Assembly: GCA_037576215.1 (NCBI GenBank)
Contig: JBANDB010000009.1
Span: 2,914,001-2,978,000 of the forward strand
DNA length: 64,000 nt
Direction: 5' to 3'
Source: Armillaria gallica
Lineage: Eukaryota > Basidiomycota > Agaricomycetes > Agaricales > Physalacriaceae
This document shows, piece after piece, positions 10,485-22,525 of this stretch. The notes under the pieces were generated by a model, which was given only the letters and a program-made list of their open reading frames with translations, was not told the origin of the DNA and made no database searches. How positions within the stretch are numbered: the stretch's first letter is position 1; every line of letters begins with the position of its first letter. The translations under genes and the position numbers were made by a program.

Positions 10485-13479
10485 ATGCCTTCTATCCACG
10501 ATATACAAAGCAACAGCGACGACGACAATGTCTCGAGAGCCTCCGATGTGTCTGGGGATGACGGCCATCCAAGAACATCTCACGACAATAATCAGCCTCA
10601 ACAGTCAGAGGCTGAGAATCTGACATCTTACTCGCGGCGCCGCCGACGAAAGTCGAGGCGCAAGACAATGGGTATCCACCGTCCTGAATATGTCGTCAAA
10701 GGTGTGTTCCTCCCGCTTGTTCGCGTGTCTTGTTAGGAGTCTAAATGTGGATCCAGGGAGCGATCCATTCGACTATGAACAAAAGTTCCCCGAAGATAAG
10801 AAGTATGAAGAGCTGGGACCAATGGCCAGGGTATGGAGAACGTACCTTGAAGAGTGCGGCCCTTTCGACTTGGAGATGGTGGAGGGATGGAGAGACGCCT
10901 TGGATGTTTTGCTTGTTTTTGTCAGTGCCTAGACTTACTTGTCGTCGATTTCTTTGCTCACACTAGACTGATAGGCTGGTCTCTTCTCGGCTGTGGTCAC
11001 CACCTTCGTCGCTCAGACGTCACAAAGCCTACAGGCTGACTATGGCCAGGTGACAGCGACGCTTCTTATCGAGCTCATTGACGTCCAACGCTCGGCGGCT
11101 AATGGTTCCCTCGTGAACGACATTCCTCGCTCAAACCTCACCTTTCGTCCTTCAACATCCGACTCGTGGGTTAACGGTCTATGGTTCACCAGCCTCTCCC
11201 TCAGTCTTTCCACCGCACTGTTTGCTGTTTTGACCAAACAGTGGATCCACCAATACATGTCGGTCCCATCAGGAACTCCGCGGGACAGGTGCCGATTGCG
11301 TCAGTTCCGATATATGGGACTGCAACGATGGGGCGTAGACCTCATCATCGGACTACTGCCTGTCCTTATGAGCACATCGCTTGCCGTGTTTCTAGTAGGC
11401 TTGGTCCTCTTCATCATCCCCCTTCGTGTGTCGATCGCGTCCGTTGTCGGAAGCATTACCTTCATAGCATTTGCTGCATACTCGATCACGAATTTCCTTC
11501 CAATCCTATACCCTTCGTGTCCCTACAAGACGCCACTGTCGCAGTACATCTTCCCTCTGTATACCTATATCACGCATGATATCTCCTTTAATTGGATCAA
11601 ACCTAGTGATGACAATGACGAGTTGTCATTACCAGAGCCGGCCACTCTCAAGGATGCTGAAATTGCAGCTGTCGAGCGGTATGCCGATGAAACGGAGGTA
11701 CACGCTCTGTCCTGGCTATATTCCGTGTCATCCAACCCCAGCGTACAGAGCATTGTCATACAGTCGACAAGTGCTTTACCGCTCACTTCTGTGATGTCAC
11801 TACTACATCACATAGCCGACTTTTCGTCCGTATGTCGCTTTACCCTTCAAGATCTTCTGTCCGATGCGTTAGACGGTGGCCCTACCCTAGAAGGCAAAAT
11901 CGATCGCGTCAGTAGGGCTTTCCTACGCTTCCCAGGAGAGGAAAATGAAGCTTGGGAGGCGGGCTGTTTGGCCTGTGTGCCATTCCATGTCACGTCGCGC
12001 TTGAGGGGCCGCTTCTCCCCGGATGTATATGCTCAGCTTCTGTGTTTACAACACGGCACTGGTCATCTCGAAGAGATCCGGGAATTCCTCGCATCCAATC
12101 TCTCTGGCGAGGGTATTGAACTAGAACCCATTGTATGGGTGCGTCTGCTCCACAAACTCCTTCCATTTGGTCCGGATGACCGTGATATAACTCGAATGTT
12201 GTTCCAACATATTCCATCGTCGTATTGGCAGGCCGACTTTGACCCTCCCCCAGTTTTCGAATGGGAAGAAATGAAGATATTCGAGAACGCAGATAGTATG
12301 GCAGACCATCTTCTGCCTACTGTCTGCAACTGTCTGTATCCATGGATAGGAGAAAGCATCATCCAAGGCCAATCAAATGTTACGGACAGTATCTTCAATC
12401 CTGAAAGCCTTGATGATTACCCTTCAGCTCAGGATCCGAGGCTCCGGTTTCTCTTGACCATGGCCGGCTCGCGCTCTATTATTGTCCTTCCGAACATATT
12501 CTGCAAGGCCATCTCAAATATCGAGACGTTTTGCGGGTGCAGCCTTTTTTTCTATTTGTGTCACTCTCCGCTGCCTATTGTAGAACTCAGCAGCCATCGG
12601 CATGCTATCCTGAAGCTGCTATACACCCTGTTGTCTTCAGATCATTTCGGCAAGAAGGAGGTACCTGTTGAACACCAGCGTGCCGCCCTAGTGCTTTTTT
12701 TGCGCATGGTGGAATCCACATCCCCTCTGCCTCCGTTCATGGCACGAGACTGGTGTACCCCAGACCTGGCTGCAGAGTTTGTCCGGATCACCTTTGAGGA
12801 TGGTGCATGGGCCCCAATGGATGCCTTTGACGATTGTCCCGATATAGTATCTGAACTCATTCATCTTCTCATCCAGTTTCCACCCATTATGAGTCAGGCT
12901 TTCGAGTACGCTGCTACCAAGCGTCTCTTCGACCGGCTGGTCGAGAAGCTTCACTACAGTCACCGCAACCTATTCAACGGGTTCCATTGCATACAGTTCG
13001 TCCTAGAAATGTTCATTACTGGACTGCCACCCTCAAAATCGGAGCCACAAATATCTCGAAATTTCTTGGGATATCTCCATGAGCCTGATACTCTGTTTGC
13101 TGTGTGCGCTTCTCTTGTCGGGAGCAATAGCCGCAAGACTCTTCATGTCCTTGCGAGCCTTTGTCCCAATGACCCCGCCTGGCCCGTTTGCTTACAGAGG
13201 CTCCGAGAATACGTATATCCTGCCTGGATGTCAGAACGTCGTGACACACCACCTGCTATCCTCCTCGCAGAGCTCACAACCTTTCTTGAAGGAGGTGGTG
13301 TTGGTCCGTTTGGAAGTAAAGCTCTACCTGCAGCTGAGCACATAGCTCAAGTGGACGACAGTCCTCCTGTTAATTTTCCGAAGGATCCATGGCGGAATGC
13401 ATGGCGTAGAATCCGAGGGTACATTACCAAGGATGCTGCTCATGAGGACATAGCATTATCAAGCATCGGTGCAGTATAG
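10485..13479 (+). CDS. DUF6535-domain membrane protein, intact copy
   Basis: Three exons: 10485-10701, 10757-10920 and 10975-13479. The N-terminus is polar with a very basic RRRRRKSRRK patch. The DUF6535 region follows: YEELGPMARVWRTYLEECGPFD, a first membrane segment AGLFSAVVTTFVAQTSQSL, a WVNGLWFTSLSLSLSTALF helix, KQWIHQYMSVPSGTPRDRCR, then two or three more helices (GVDLIIGLLPVLMSTSLAVF and following). The remaining roughly 650 residues are soluble and helical with no named domain. The function is unknown; the family is widespread and expanded in mushroom-forming fungi. The frame is fully open, unlike the inverted copy at 3754-6480. Roughly 60-70% of residues match between copies where both can be read. 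Confidence 0.85.
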
Positions 13480-13785
13480 TGCTATCGAGACGTTACAGAA
13501 ACGATCTTACTAGGTTCATAATAATCATTCCCCAATTTTGGACCAAATGAGTAACACGCAGCGCAGCATCGTCGCTCGTTGGACTACCACAGTGATCCTC
13601 TCGGCTCGGTTCGACTCTCAGCTCTGATATCAGAAGAAACGTGCATTTATTATAGATAAAGTGACCCGTGCCCGACACAAGGTCCTCATTTTCCACAAGT
13701 AGGAGGAGAAGGTGACTCCGTGATCGAGATGACACCGACATTTTAGAGCATCGCCTCACCCAACCTCTCAGTGTTCCTTTCTGCC
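13480..13785. other. Intergenic
   Basis: This is a 0.3 kb spacer between the DUF6535 gene and the kinase-like gene on the same strand. I recognise nothing in it. Confidence 0.45.
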
Positions 13786-14758
13786 ATGTCGACCACCGCT
13801 CAGGAACAGAAACTCGTCAAGGTTGTACATCTCCGCCCAACGCGAAATGATTTTGCAGGCCCCGACGCCATCTACTTTCCTGGCGCTTGCTACCTGCTAT
13901 GCATCGTCCAGGTTCCTGATTTTCCTGAGGGCGATAAGTGGTGCCAACACAACGAAGACACTCTGCAACATCAAAAGATGAAGGGCTTGTACACTTTATG
14001 TCTCGCTGATCGCATACATCTCCCACCATCCCCATCCTTCACCGTCACCCTATCCCAACGCTTGTGCGGCGGCATTCGAGAACATGTCACTCACGTTTGG
14101 ACTGCTACACCAAACGACGCTCCTTCTACGATCGTCGCCAAGTTTTATGACCCCCTATACTTTCGTGACGAGTACGACAACACTGATCCTCTTCGACTTG
14201 CTGCATGGTCTGCCGCGAACGAAGTGAGAGCATACGAGAAACTCCAATCCCTCCAAGGGGCTTGTATTCCTCGGTGCCTCGGCCTCTATGGGACCACTCT
14301 TCCTGAACAGGGGGGAAGGACCGTGTATGTCCTACTGGTGGAGCATGTCACCGGGAAGGATTTGCGGTTCCTTTGCGAGATGGGCGACGAAAGGGACAAG
14401 ATCGTCGCCGATTATCTATGCGAGAAGCACTGCAATGCTATATTTTCCATCCATCTTCCGATTAGTTATGGATTTCATCAGCCTTGGTGTTGCCCATGGT
14501 GATTTGGCCCCGCGGAACCTTATCATCAAGACCCCGGCTCGTAGAGGGCCTTTCTGCTCCACGGAGCGCTGTCCGGCCCGGCATGAAATCGACGCAGATG
14601 ATGTTCAGGCAGTGATGGTTGACTTTGAGAGGGTCGTGTTCCATGATCCAACGGATCAGTCCCTCATTGATCGTTATAGGGAGCGCTTTGTGAATGCTGT
14701 ACGCAAGGAATACCTTTGTCACTGGTTTCGAAACATGTACGAGTACCCGCAGCCGTAA
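13786..14758 (+). CDS. Protein kinase-like (PKL-fold) protein with a frame break
   Basis: The ATG at 13786 opens a frame reading IVAKFYDPLYFRDEYD (the VAK lysine region), WSAANEVRAYEKLQ (the helix C Glu), then VYVLLVEHVTGKDLRFL (hinge). The catalytic loop GVAHGDLAPRNLIIK and a VMVDFERVVF metal-binding segment follow in another frame, ending at 14758. The frame change is at about 14448-14455, where CATC is duplicated (CATCCATC). Removing one unit joins the two halves, and I found no canonical intron that does so. DFE replaces the usual DFG, as in many fungal kinase-like and choline/aminoglycoside kinase-like families. The substrate is unknown. It is either a sequence error or a recently broken gene. 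Confidence 0.6.
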
Positions 14759-14943
14759 TGGAGCAGTCATGGTACCAGGGATTGGAATACTTATCATCCT
14801 AAGTCATAGTAATAGCGTTGTTTTAGTTAAAAATTAACAACATCTGACCGACCGAACTTGAGCATCTCGTGCTGACAAAGCGCCTTCCACCTTGACCAGA
14901 ACTTTCAAGCTCCTGGTATGCCAATACTGGCGTACTAGCTGTC

Positions 14944-16957
14944 ATGCGAGGATATCATATTCGAATTATCGTATCGTTGAAGAAAGACTCACCCGACACC
15001 GCTGTTATTCCATCTTTCTTCCAGCATCTTCCATCTCACAAACCCAATTCGACTTCTCGTCGTCGCAACGCTACATTCAACCCTTGGAATAAGGATTATC
15101 GTTTTGGACCCATACGGTTGGATTGGTCGGATAGAATGAGTGTATCTACTTCGAACGCTGTAGGAAAGGAGAAGGCACATAGTCACGGTGAGTCTCATTT
15201 GGTCCTGTGCTGTGTGTTCCCTCAAGTGTTGGTTGACATGTAGTACAGGACCCGCAGTAGCAACGTTCAAGCCAGTTAATACTCAGCTAGCAACTGGGTC
15301 GACTAATTTACCGGAGGGGATAGTTCATGTCTTTCGAGAGTCCGCCAAACAGCCCGATGAACAGGATACGTCCACATTTACCAGGACAAATGCCGACACA
15401 GATGGAATCATGCTAGGCGTGTTGGCTGTACCATCGTGGATGACACCATCCGATTTCCTAGCTTTTGTAGCTCCAGCCGCTGAAAGCATTCTCACTTGCG
15501 TATGATTCGGTTCGTATCACCTTGTTGTTGTCATGTCTACTTCTTCGAGCCACCTCCGCAGAGATTCAGCACCAAATCGCTCACTGGTTGTTATCAAATT
15601 TCCAAAATTAGAGGATGCCACTGAATTTATCGAGGCATATAATGGCAAGCCATTCAACTCGATGGAGGTGTGTCGTCAGCTCCTTTTCATTCTACCAAAT
15701 TTGACATTCTACCGGCAGCCAGAAATATGTCATGTTGTTCATGTTTTGTCCGTAAACATAGAGACGGATGACCATGTATCGCATTCAATATCACGTCTTA
15801 CCTCTGGTCCGGGGTCATCTTATGAATTACCTACATGTCCCGTCTGTTTGGAACGAATGGACTCCGCAGTTACTGGACTGATTACTGTTCCGTGCTCTCA
15901 CATTCCACTGTATGTGTTTGAGCAAGTGGGGCGATAGCAGGTATGTGGAGCTTGTTAACATTGCCAGGCGTGTAATAACTGTTCGCTCTGCAGGTGCCCG
16001 GTTTGCCGATATTCTCAGACGCTTCTTACGTCCCATCCGACCTCTTCCTCATCTACTCGCTCCATTCCCTTTGCAAATCCTTCCACGTATTCTCTGTCAT
16101 CGTGTTCCTCTTGCTCATCTACCACCAACCTCTGGATTTGTCTCATATGCGGCAATATTGGCTGCGGTAGATATGGCCGTGCTCATGCTCAGGAACATTA
16201 TCAGTTGACGACACACCTTTACTCATTGGAACTTGAAACACAGCGTGTCTGGGACTATGCCGGAGACGGATACGTTCACCGTCTCATTCAAAACAAGGCT
16301 GATGGGAAGCTAGTAGAGCTTCCTAGCGCGGCCTCGTCCATGGGCACGAGTCCAAGAGAGGGTGGTTTGGGACCAAGCCCCGCTGACGCGCTCAGCGCCG
16401 AAAAGATAGAAGCCATCGGAATTGAGTACTCCTACTTGCTGACCTCACAGTTGGATTCCCAAAGATCCCACTACGAGGACCAGACCGCAGAGCTCAAAGC
16501 CCAAGTCAATGATTTGAAGCAGATAGTATCGAAGCTCAGCGCCGACTTTGAGAAAGCGCAGGCCGATTCGAGGGAGCGGGAGCATCGAAGGATACAAGAA
16601 GAGGAAGCGCGCGTAGCAGAGTTGACCAAAGACAAAACCAAGGCTGAGAATCGAGCCGATACGATGTCTCAATTGGCGAAGAGATTGAAGAAAGAACTGG
16701 ACGAGGAAAGGGCGGTGAGCGAAGGCTTGATGAAGAATCTGGGGAAAATGAAGGAGAAGGTGGAAGCTGGGAACACGCAGTCTGCGGAGGCTCAAGTTAA
16801 GATCAAGGATTTGGAGGATCAGCTTCGCGATGTGATGTTCTATTTGGAGGCGAAGACTCATATCGAGAATGGGGATGGCGTTGCTGGAGAGGCTCTGGGT
16901 GGAACCATCCAGGTTCCTTCACAACCAACTACCAAGAAAAAGTCTCGTAAAGGATAA
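14944..16957 (+). CDS. BRAP2/Etp1-type RING and UBP zinc-finger protein, with a frame break in the RING
   Basis: Five exons are inferred: 14944-15187, 15249-15499, 15562-15667, 15719-15940 and 15994-16957. Segments in order: RGYHIRI start; RRNATFNPWNKDYRFGPI; an RRM-like BRAP2 region with RDSAPNRSLVVIKFP and AYNGKPFNSME; RING CPVCLERMDSAVTG; RCPVCRYSQ; UBP finger LWICLICGNIGCGRYGRAHA then RVWDYAGDGYVHRL; and a coiled coil ending LRDVMFYLEAKTHIENG. The family is RING ubiquitin ligases or scaffolds (human BRAP, yeast Etp1). At 15897-15902 the frame shifts inside the RING: PCSH is followed in another frame by FHCMCLSKWGDSR. A loss of two bases (CA in a CACA tract) fits. The rest is intact, so error versus lesion is unresolved. 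Confidence 0.85.
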
Positions 16958-17164
16958 CATTGGTGTGTTTGCAGTGATGTTCATCATGCTTGTGGGTACC
17001 AGAGTCCAGTATATGTGGTATAACGAATAGCTTCTGTATATGGCCTACGATGCATAATGTAATTTCGGCTTTCTACGCTTCGGAACTCATGGCGCGGCGG
17101 CCTCGGGCCGATAAACCGTCGAACTGACTCCTAAGGTTAGGGTTATATACTTTACGAAGTTCTA

Positions 17165-17182
17165 ACCACCACCACCACCACC
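17165..17182 (+). repeat. ACC trinucleotide microsatellite
   Basis: Six tandem ACC units lie about 25 nt upstream of the start codon of intact DBR1, so probably in its 5' UTR or core promoter. Confidence 0.8.
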
Positions 17183-17204
17183 TTCCCTACCGCGAATACG
17201 TGCA

Positions 17205-18872
17205 ATGAAGGTATCCCGCTGTTTGAATTCCATTATGACTTCTATATTAATCCTAATGCAGGTGGCAGTCGAAGGATGTTGTCACGGCGAGCTTGATGAC
17301 ATCTACGCGCATATCTCCAAGTTAGAAACACAACATGCATACAAAGTCGACCTTCTTCTTATTTGCGGTGATTTTCAGGCCGTAAGGAACCATCGCGATC
17401 TGCAATGCATGGCAGTTCCAAATAAGTACAAGGCTCTGCAGACATTCTACAAGTGCGTTATACTGCTTTACCGTTCATATATCAGACTCACGTCCGCTCA
17501 ACCCAGATATTATACCGGCGAGAAGACAGCTCCTATTCTTACTATCATCATTGGGGGAAACCATGAAGCGTCGAACTATATGTGGGAACTGTATGTTGTC
17601 TTCTCTCCGTCCATAATCGTGACGCTGACATTAAATGCGATTCTAGCTATCATGGCGGATGGGTAGCCCCTAATATCTACTTCCTCGGTCATGCTGGATG
17701 TGTCCAGGTGAATGGCATACGTATCGCTGGTGTATCCGGAATATTCAAGGGATATAATTTCTCATCAGGTAAATAGGCTGTCATCTCTCCGGTCTCATTC
17801 ACTTCACGCCTTGTGTAGGAAACTACGAAAAGATACCATACGACTCCAGTACGATCAGAAGTATATATCACATCCGCGAATTCAATATTCGAAGGCTTTC
17901 ACTTGTCAGTCTCCCGCGTGTTATATCTTCACTGCATTTTTCACCTATTGCCATGTTTAGCTCTCAAACCCTGATGTCGTCCTGTCTCATGACTGGCCAC
18001 AGTCCATAGATCAACACGGAGACGTGCGAAATCTCATCAGACGCAAGGCGCACTTCCGTTCAGAGATAGAGCAGGGCACATTTGGAGCCCCACCGCTCAT
18101 GGGGCTTCTTCGCACGCTCAAGCCTTGCTGGTGGTTTGCGGCGCACATGCACGTACGATTTGAAGCGACCGTTGTTCATAGTCCGGGTCCTCCTGCTAAA
18201 GCTGATAATCCCGATGAAATTACCATCGACGATGAGGATATCGACGGACCTCCAGCAGAACCACAACCAAGCAATCCAGATGAAATATCTTTGGATGATG
18301 AGGAAGTCGAAGTCGCGGCTCCTCCGCCAATACCTGCACCTCGATCTGAAACCAAGTATCTAGCCTTGGATAAATGTATGCCCAAAAAGCAGTTTCTGGA
18401 GGTATGCATCCGACAGTTATGCATCCTTTGTAATTTAACCCTATTGCCAGGTTGTCGATATATCGTCGCCGAAAGATCAATCTGTTGATTCGCCGGTTCT
18501 ATGCTTTGACCCTGAATGGCTGGCTATCACACGGGCCTTCAATCCTTGGTTCTCAACTACAGGTATCAGCGACCTTTCCCTGGACGAGGCGGAGGCACGT
18601 GAAATGGTTCGCAAGGAGTTGGAATGGGTGAAAGAGAACGTCGGCTCAGAAAAAACAGTCGAGTCATGTCAGCAGTTCTGCCTAACCGCACCTGGGCCAG
18701 GTAGTGAAGGTGACCAGAAGTTGCAACAGCGTCAGTAGTTCTATCCTAGTTGTGACGAACGTGTTTGGCTGACCGTTTCTCTTTCTCTGCAGCGGCGATG
18801 TATCCCAATCCACAAACTCGCAGTTTTTGCCAGCTGTTGGGAATAGAGGATAAAATCAATAAAGGTGTCTGA
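17205..18872 (+). CDS. DBR1: RNA lariat debranching enzyme DBR1, intact copy
   Basis: Eight exons: 17205-17210 (only ATG-AAG), 17262-17452, 17507-17590, 17647-17768, 17819-17904, 17961-18401, 18451-18730 and 18793-18872. The metallophosphoesterase motifs are complete: [68 protein letters not shown] and [27 protein letters not shown] follows. An acidic insert holds two NPDEI-x2-DDE repeats, a motif also seen in the animal enzyme. The C-terminal DBR1 domain ends [17 protein letters not shown]. The enzyme cleaves the 2'-5' bond of intron lariats in the nucleus, allowing intron turnover. The 6-nt first coding exon is unusual, and its start codon is missing in the decayed copy. Confidence 0.93.
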
Positions 18873-19089
18873 TGTTTTCTATCTTGTGTACCTGTTGGCT
18901 CTGTCGTGCGTCGCAATTTTGTAGCAGTTTTGTAAAATTTGAGACTCGTCTAAGAAGTAATGAGGACTGTGCATGTAACAATTTGGTAGAATTTGATTGT
19001 GTTAGAGGAATGCCTGTTACGAATCAAATTTAATGAATATATAACAAAACAACTCATTTACTGTGTAGCTATTGAACGAAGTGTACTAT

Positions 19090-20169
19090 TCAAGCTGACC
19101 CGACTTGACTGATGCTACCACCCGGTGCACCAGACCAAACATCAGGACCAGGAGCGACATATTCGGTGGGATCCTGGTCATACACGTTCCACAAGATTCC
19201 CGGAGTGCTATCGGTGTATGTTCCTGGGAAAGCAGTATTCGCCGATAACTCGCTCCCACTGGCAGACTCGGAGGTGACCCGGATTTGCGCACAGCTTATG
19301 TAGAACTGGGTTCCTTTGGAAGGAACCTGCGAGTACAACGAGTATGCTTCGTGGAGTGCAGCAATTTCCGCTGTGAATCGTAGTATCAGGTAGTGTTTCA
19401 GATCGACAAGGAAGGGGGTACTTTACCTCGAAGAAGGTAGTCGCCTGCAGGTACTTCGGGGATGACGACTGTGTGTTGACCGTGGGCTGAGATGAGCCGC
19501 GTTGTTGCCCAAGTACCGTTATACACATCCTCGAAGATCTTGGTCCAGACGGTTCCCGCTCCATTTGAAGCAGTCGGTGCAATATAGACGGCAACTATAG
19601 ATAGTATTATATTAGACTTTCTAGATCACATTGAGCAGATATGGCTTACTAGGGCCGAGGTGAGATGCTGCGATGATATCGTCGTCACGGCTAGTAAGAA
19701 GCTACATCACGCATTGTCCCTGTATATAGGATATGGGCAAACGTACTTGTCGTGATACCATTCAAACGTGAACCTATCTTTCGGCGTGAGGATGGAAGAT
19801 GGAAGCATAAATGCCGCTACATACCTGTCACCTCCCACAACGCTGAGGGTAGTGCCCACAGCTACAAAAATAGTGTTATTGAACTTTCAACTTTGGCGCA
19901 CACGGTGGTTACACTTACGGCTATTGTTCACATTGCACGCCATGGCGCTCGACGTGATATCTTTGACAGGATCATTATTTGGGGGAGAACGAATCTAGGC
20001 ATCTCTGCAACTGAGCTAACACCAGGAATGAGCCATGCGCAAAACCCACATATACATCACGGCCGTCGCCTTGGAAGACGCCGTTAATCCATACGCCGTA
20101 CACTGTCGTATGGGCAACTACAGAAGTTACAGCAGTGGCGATCAGAGTGAAGCAGAGGGGTCCTCGCAT
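19090..20169 (-). CDS. AA9 lytic polysaccharide monooxygenase (secreted, copper-dependent)
   Basis: Eight exons reconstruct from 20169 down to 19090. Residues 1-19 ([19 protein letters not shown]) form a signal peptide, and cleavage leaves the N-terminal His of the histidine brace ([16 protein letters not shown]). [20 protein letters not shown] follows, then [12 protein letters not shown]. The second copper His is in [32 protein letters not shown] and [14 protein letters not shown] provide the secondary-sphere Gln/His region and the axial Tyr. The C-terminus is short ([16 protein letters not shown]), with no cellulose-binding module. These enzymes oxidatively cleave cellulose or hemicellulose outside the cell. 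The length (about 240 residues) is normal. All key residues are present and no break was seen. Intron density is high, as usual for this family in Agaricomycetes. Confidence 0.93.
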
Positions 20170-20521
20170 GATAGATTGTTGCTTGGCTAGTATCGATAAG
20201 AGGACTCCGGTTTTATCTCACCAACTTCATCGACCATACCGCATAAATTTCGCATGAGCGGTTGAAGACTATATAGTTGGACCTGATCCGAGAAGCCCCC
20301 ACCTCTCATGACGGAGCGAATACGGAAAAATAGGTCTTGGCGTGTTTTTGCTTGAAGGACAAGAGCGACCTTATTGGTGCTGAACGATGAATGAATTAGA
20401 AATGATGACAATGTCCAATATAGTACGCGCATCTAAGTTTTCCGTTGTAGGATCAGCAAGAATCAGTATACCTGGAAGGACACCGACGTACAAGATAATA
20501 CAGATATTTCATACTTTCTAA
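20170..20521. promoter_or_regulatory. Upstream region of the LPMO gene
   Basis: This 0.35 kb lies between the LPMO start and the 3' end of IPI3. I recognise no gene in it, and it probably holds the LPMO promoter. Confidence 0.4.
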
Positions 20522-22342
20522 TTACGTGTTTGTCCGACCGCGTTTACGGGGCCTGTCGCTCTCCGCAGAGGATGTCACATCAGCAGATGTACTCTTCGCT
20601 TTAGTTTGGCCTATAACGCGTTGAACAACAGTATCCCACATCGTGTCATTCAGCCCTTTCGCCTTCCCGAGCTGCTCTCTGAGATGAACTATTTCAGCCT
20701 CGAGAGTTGTCGCTCTAGAACTCAAAGAAGCTGCATCTTGATCTCCTTCTGCATTGCGCGAGGTCAAGGGCTTGATCAAGAATTCCTGGTCCCGAAGGAG
20801 AGACGATAATGGGTAAAATTCTGTTTCATCGTCGTATACCTGAAACGGCGTAATTAAATAACGGTACAGATAGAAGTGAAGATATCATACCGCGTTTTTT
20901 GAAGGAAGGAGAAGGGAGACCTCGTGCATATCGCGTGTTTTTGCGTCTCGCATCCTCTGGAAAGGAAGCACCGGTTTCACCGGGATGGTATCCCGAGCAT
21001 CTGCGAAATTCATGCTGAGACTGATATGACCAATTAGGTCCGGCGGTTTGAGCATGGTTGCGATATAAGTTATTGAAAATCCTTTGTGTAGAGATGGTAC
21101 GCAATAGTTGATGAGATGCGATATCATAGATGTGGATTAACCCTAAGGACGTTCCCACCAGTAGAAGCGAACCAGTAAAAGAAATTGAGAGACAAGTGAC
21201 GTCTTGGCTAGATGTGGGATAAGTCATAAGTCTGACCAAGATAGCTGAAACTAACCCAACAGTTATCAGTCTTTTGTTTGAAGGGATGGGACCTTCATCA
21301 TCAATACGGATAATCTCATGAACGCCAGCGCCACCGATGGCTTCCATAGTGCGCCCTTTCATTGCGTCTTTGGACTGTCTAAAGAGGTTCATCTGGTATA
21401 TAGACCCATCTGATGATGCAGCGAAAAACATGCGTTCCGTAGGATCCCAAGCAAGACAAGCGATTGCTTTGGGAAACTGAAAAACAGTCAAAAGCGATTT
21501 GGACGATAAATCCCACAGCTGGAAACGCGTCAGAGACCATAGAACTTGGGCTATAGTGCAAAAAGACTACCTTGACTGAATGATCAATAGACGCAGTCAG
21601 CACTCTGCACGTCGGGAAAGTACCAAGACCACAGACGATATCTGTGACCGAGAGGGTATGGTCGGCCAAAGTGCAATAAGGCAAGACAAGTTCATTTTGT
21701 AAATCGTCGTCCAACAATCTACGGAAAAGTTAAAACTGTCAAGTTTTCCAGCTAGGCTCAGATTGACCTGGATACGGACCAGACGCTAACGCCAGAGTCC
21801 TGGCTGCCTGATATCAATGCAGCACCATCCTGGGTAAATCGTAGCACTGTTACTTCGCGGTAATGCGCGTCCCACGAGTTGAAAAGAACGCCAGAAGACA
21901 CCTTGTCTAAGTAAGTAGAGCTTGGGGTACTGGGCAAGAGTATATAATTACCTCCCACATGTATATCCGTCCATTAGATGTCCCTCCAGCCGCGAATTCT
22001 CCCCTGTGATCTACTGCGATACACGACAGTTTTTCTGGTAATACCATTTTCAAGCTGATTTGGTCCTACTGGCGCTTTTGAGTTCACCAAGCTGCGCCAA
22101 GGGAGAGTACGACGGACCTTTTGAAAGTTATACACGTTAAGAAGTGATTTATCTGGTTGCGCAGCTAAAACGAAGCCTCCCTGCGAATCGCCAGACTCGA
22201 CGAATGCCGTGCAGTGTGCACCGGCATTGGTTTGCTTAAAAGAAGCTAGGGGAGTTCCAGTTCGTATATCGTGAATGGCGACAGTGCCCGGGCCATTTGA
22301 GGTGGATGCCGTTGCGCAGAATATAGTCTCATGGAGGTGCAT
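20522..22342 (-). CDS. IPI3: Pre-rRNA-processing WD40 protein IPI3 (WDR18), with one frame break
   Basis: The start is at 22342 (MHLHETIFCATAS). Exons run 22342-22118, 22065-21952, 21901-21768, 21718-21571, 21518-21256, 21207 onward, and a last exon ending 20522. Motifs: GTVAIHDIRTGTPLASFKQT, LAAQPDKSLLNVYNFQK, VLPEKLSCIAVDHRGEFAAG, LRFTQDGAALISGSQDSGV, LTASIDHSVKLWDLSSKSLL and LVGTSLGLIHIYDIASHQLL. The C-terminal tail is a coiled coil (LSSRATTLEAEIVHLREQLG) with a basic PRKRGRTN end. IPI3 works with Rix1/Ipi1 and Rea1 in 60S assembly. Near 21085-21089, ISTQ runs into a wrong frame while KGFSITYIATMLKPPDLIGH continues in another; a missing CA in an ACACA tract would restore ISTHKG. Orthologues in yeast are essential, so a sequence error is likely. 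Confidence 0.85.
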
Positions 22343-22525
22343 GTTGAGCGATACTCCACTCGAAAAAATCATCCGTGACATCATGCAGAGAGCACGTGAT
22401 ATGCCGATCCCGCCTTTGAAATTCCAGCTCTTTCCGTGACCTGAAATAGACGAGAATAGACGCCTTGCCTCTTGACCTCCTTCCGTCACCAAGACCTCAC
22501 TCATTCACCGTGATATCTGCAAGGC
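22343..22525. promoter_or_regulatory. Bidirectional promoter IPI3 / J-domain gene
   Basis: Only 183 bp separate the two divergent start codons (22342 on minus, 22526 on plus). Confidence 0.6.
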
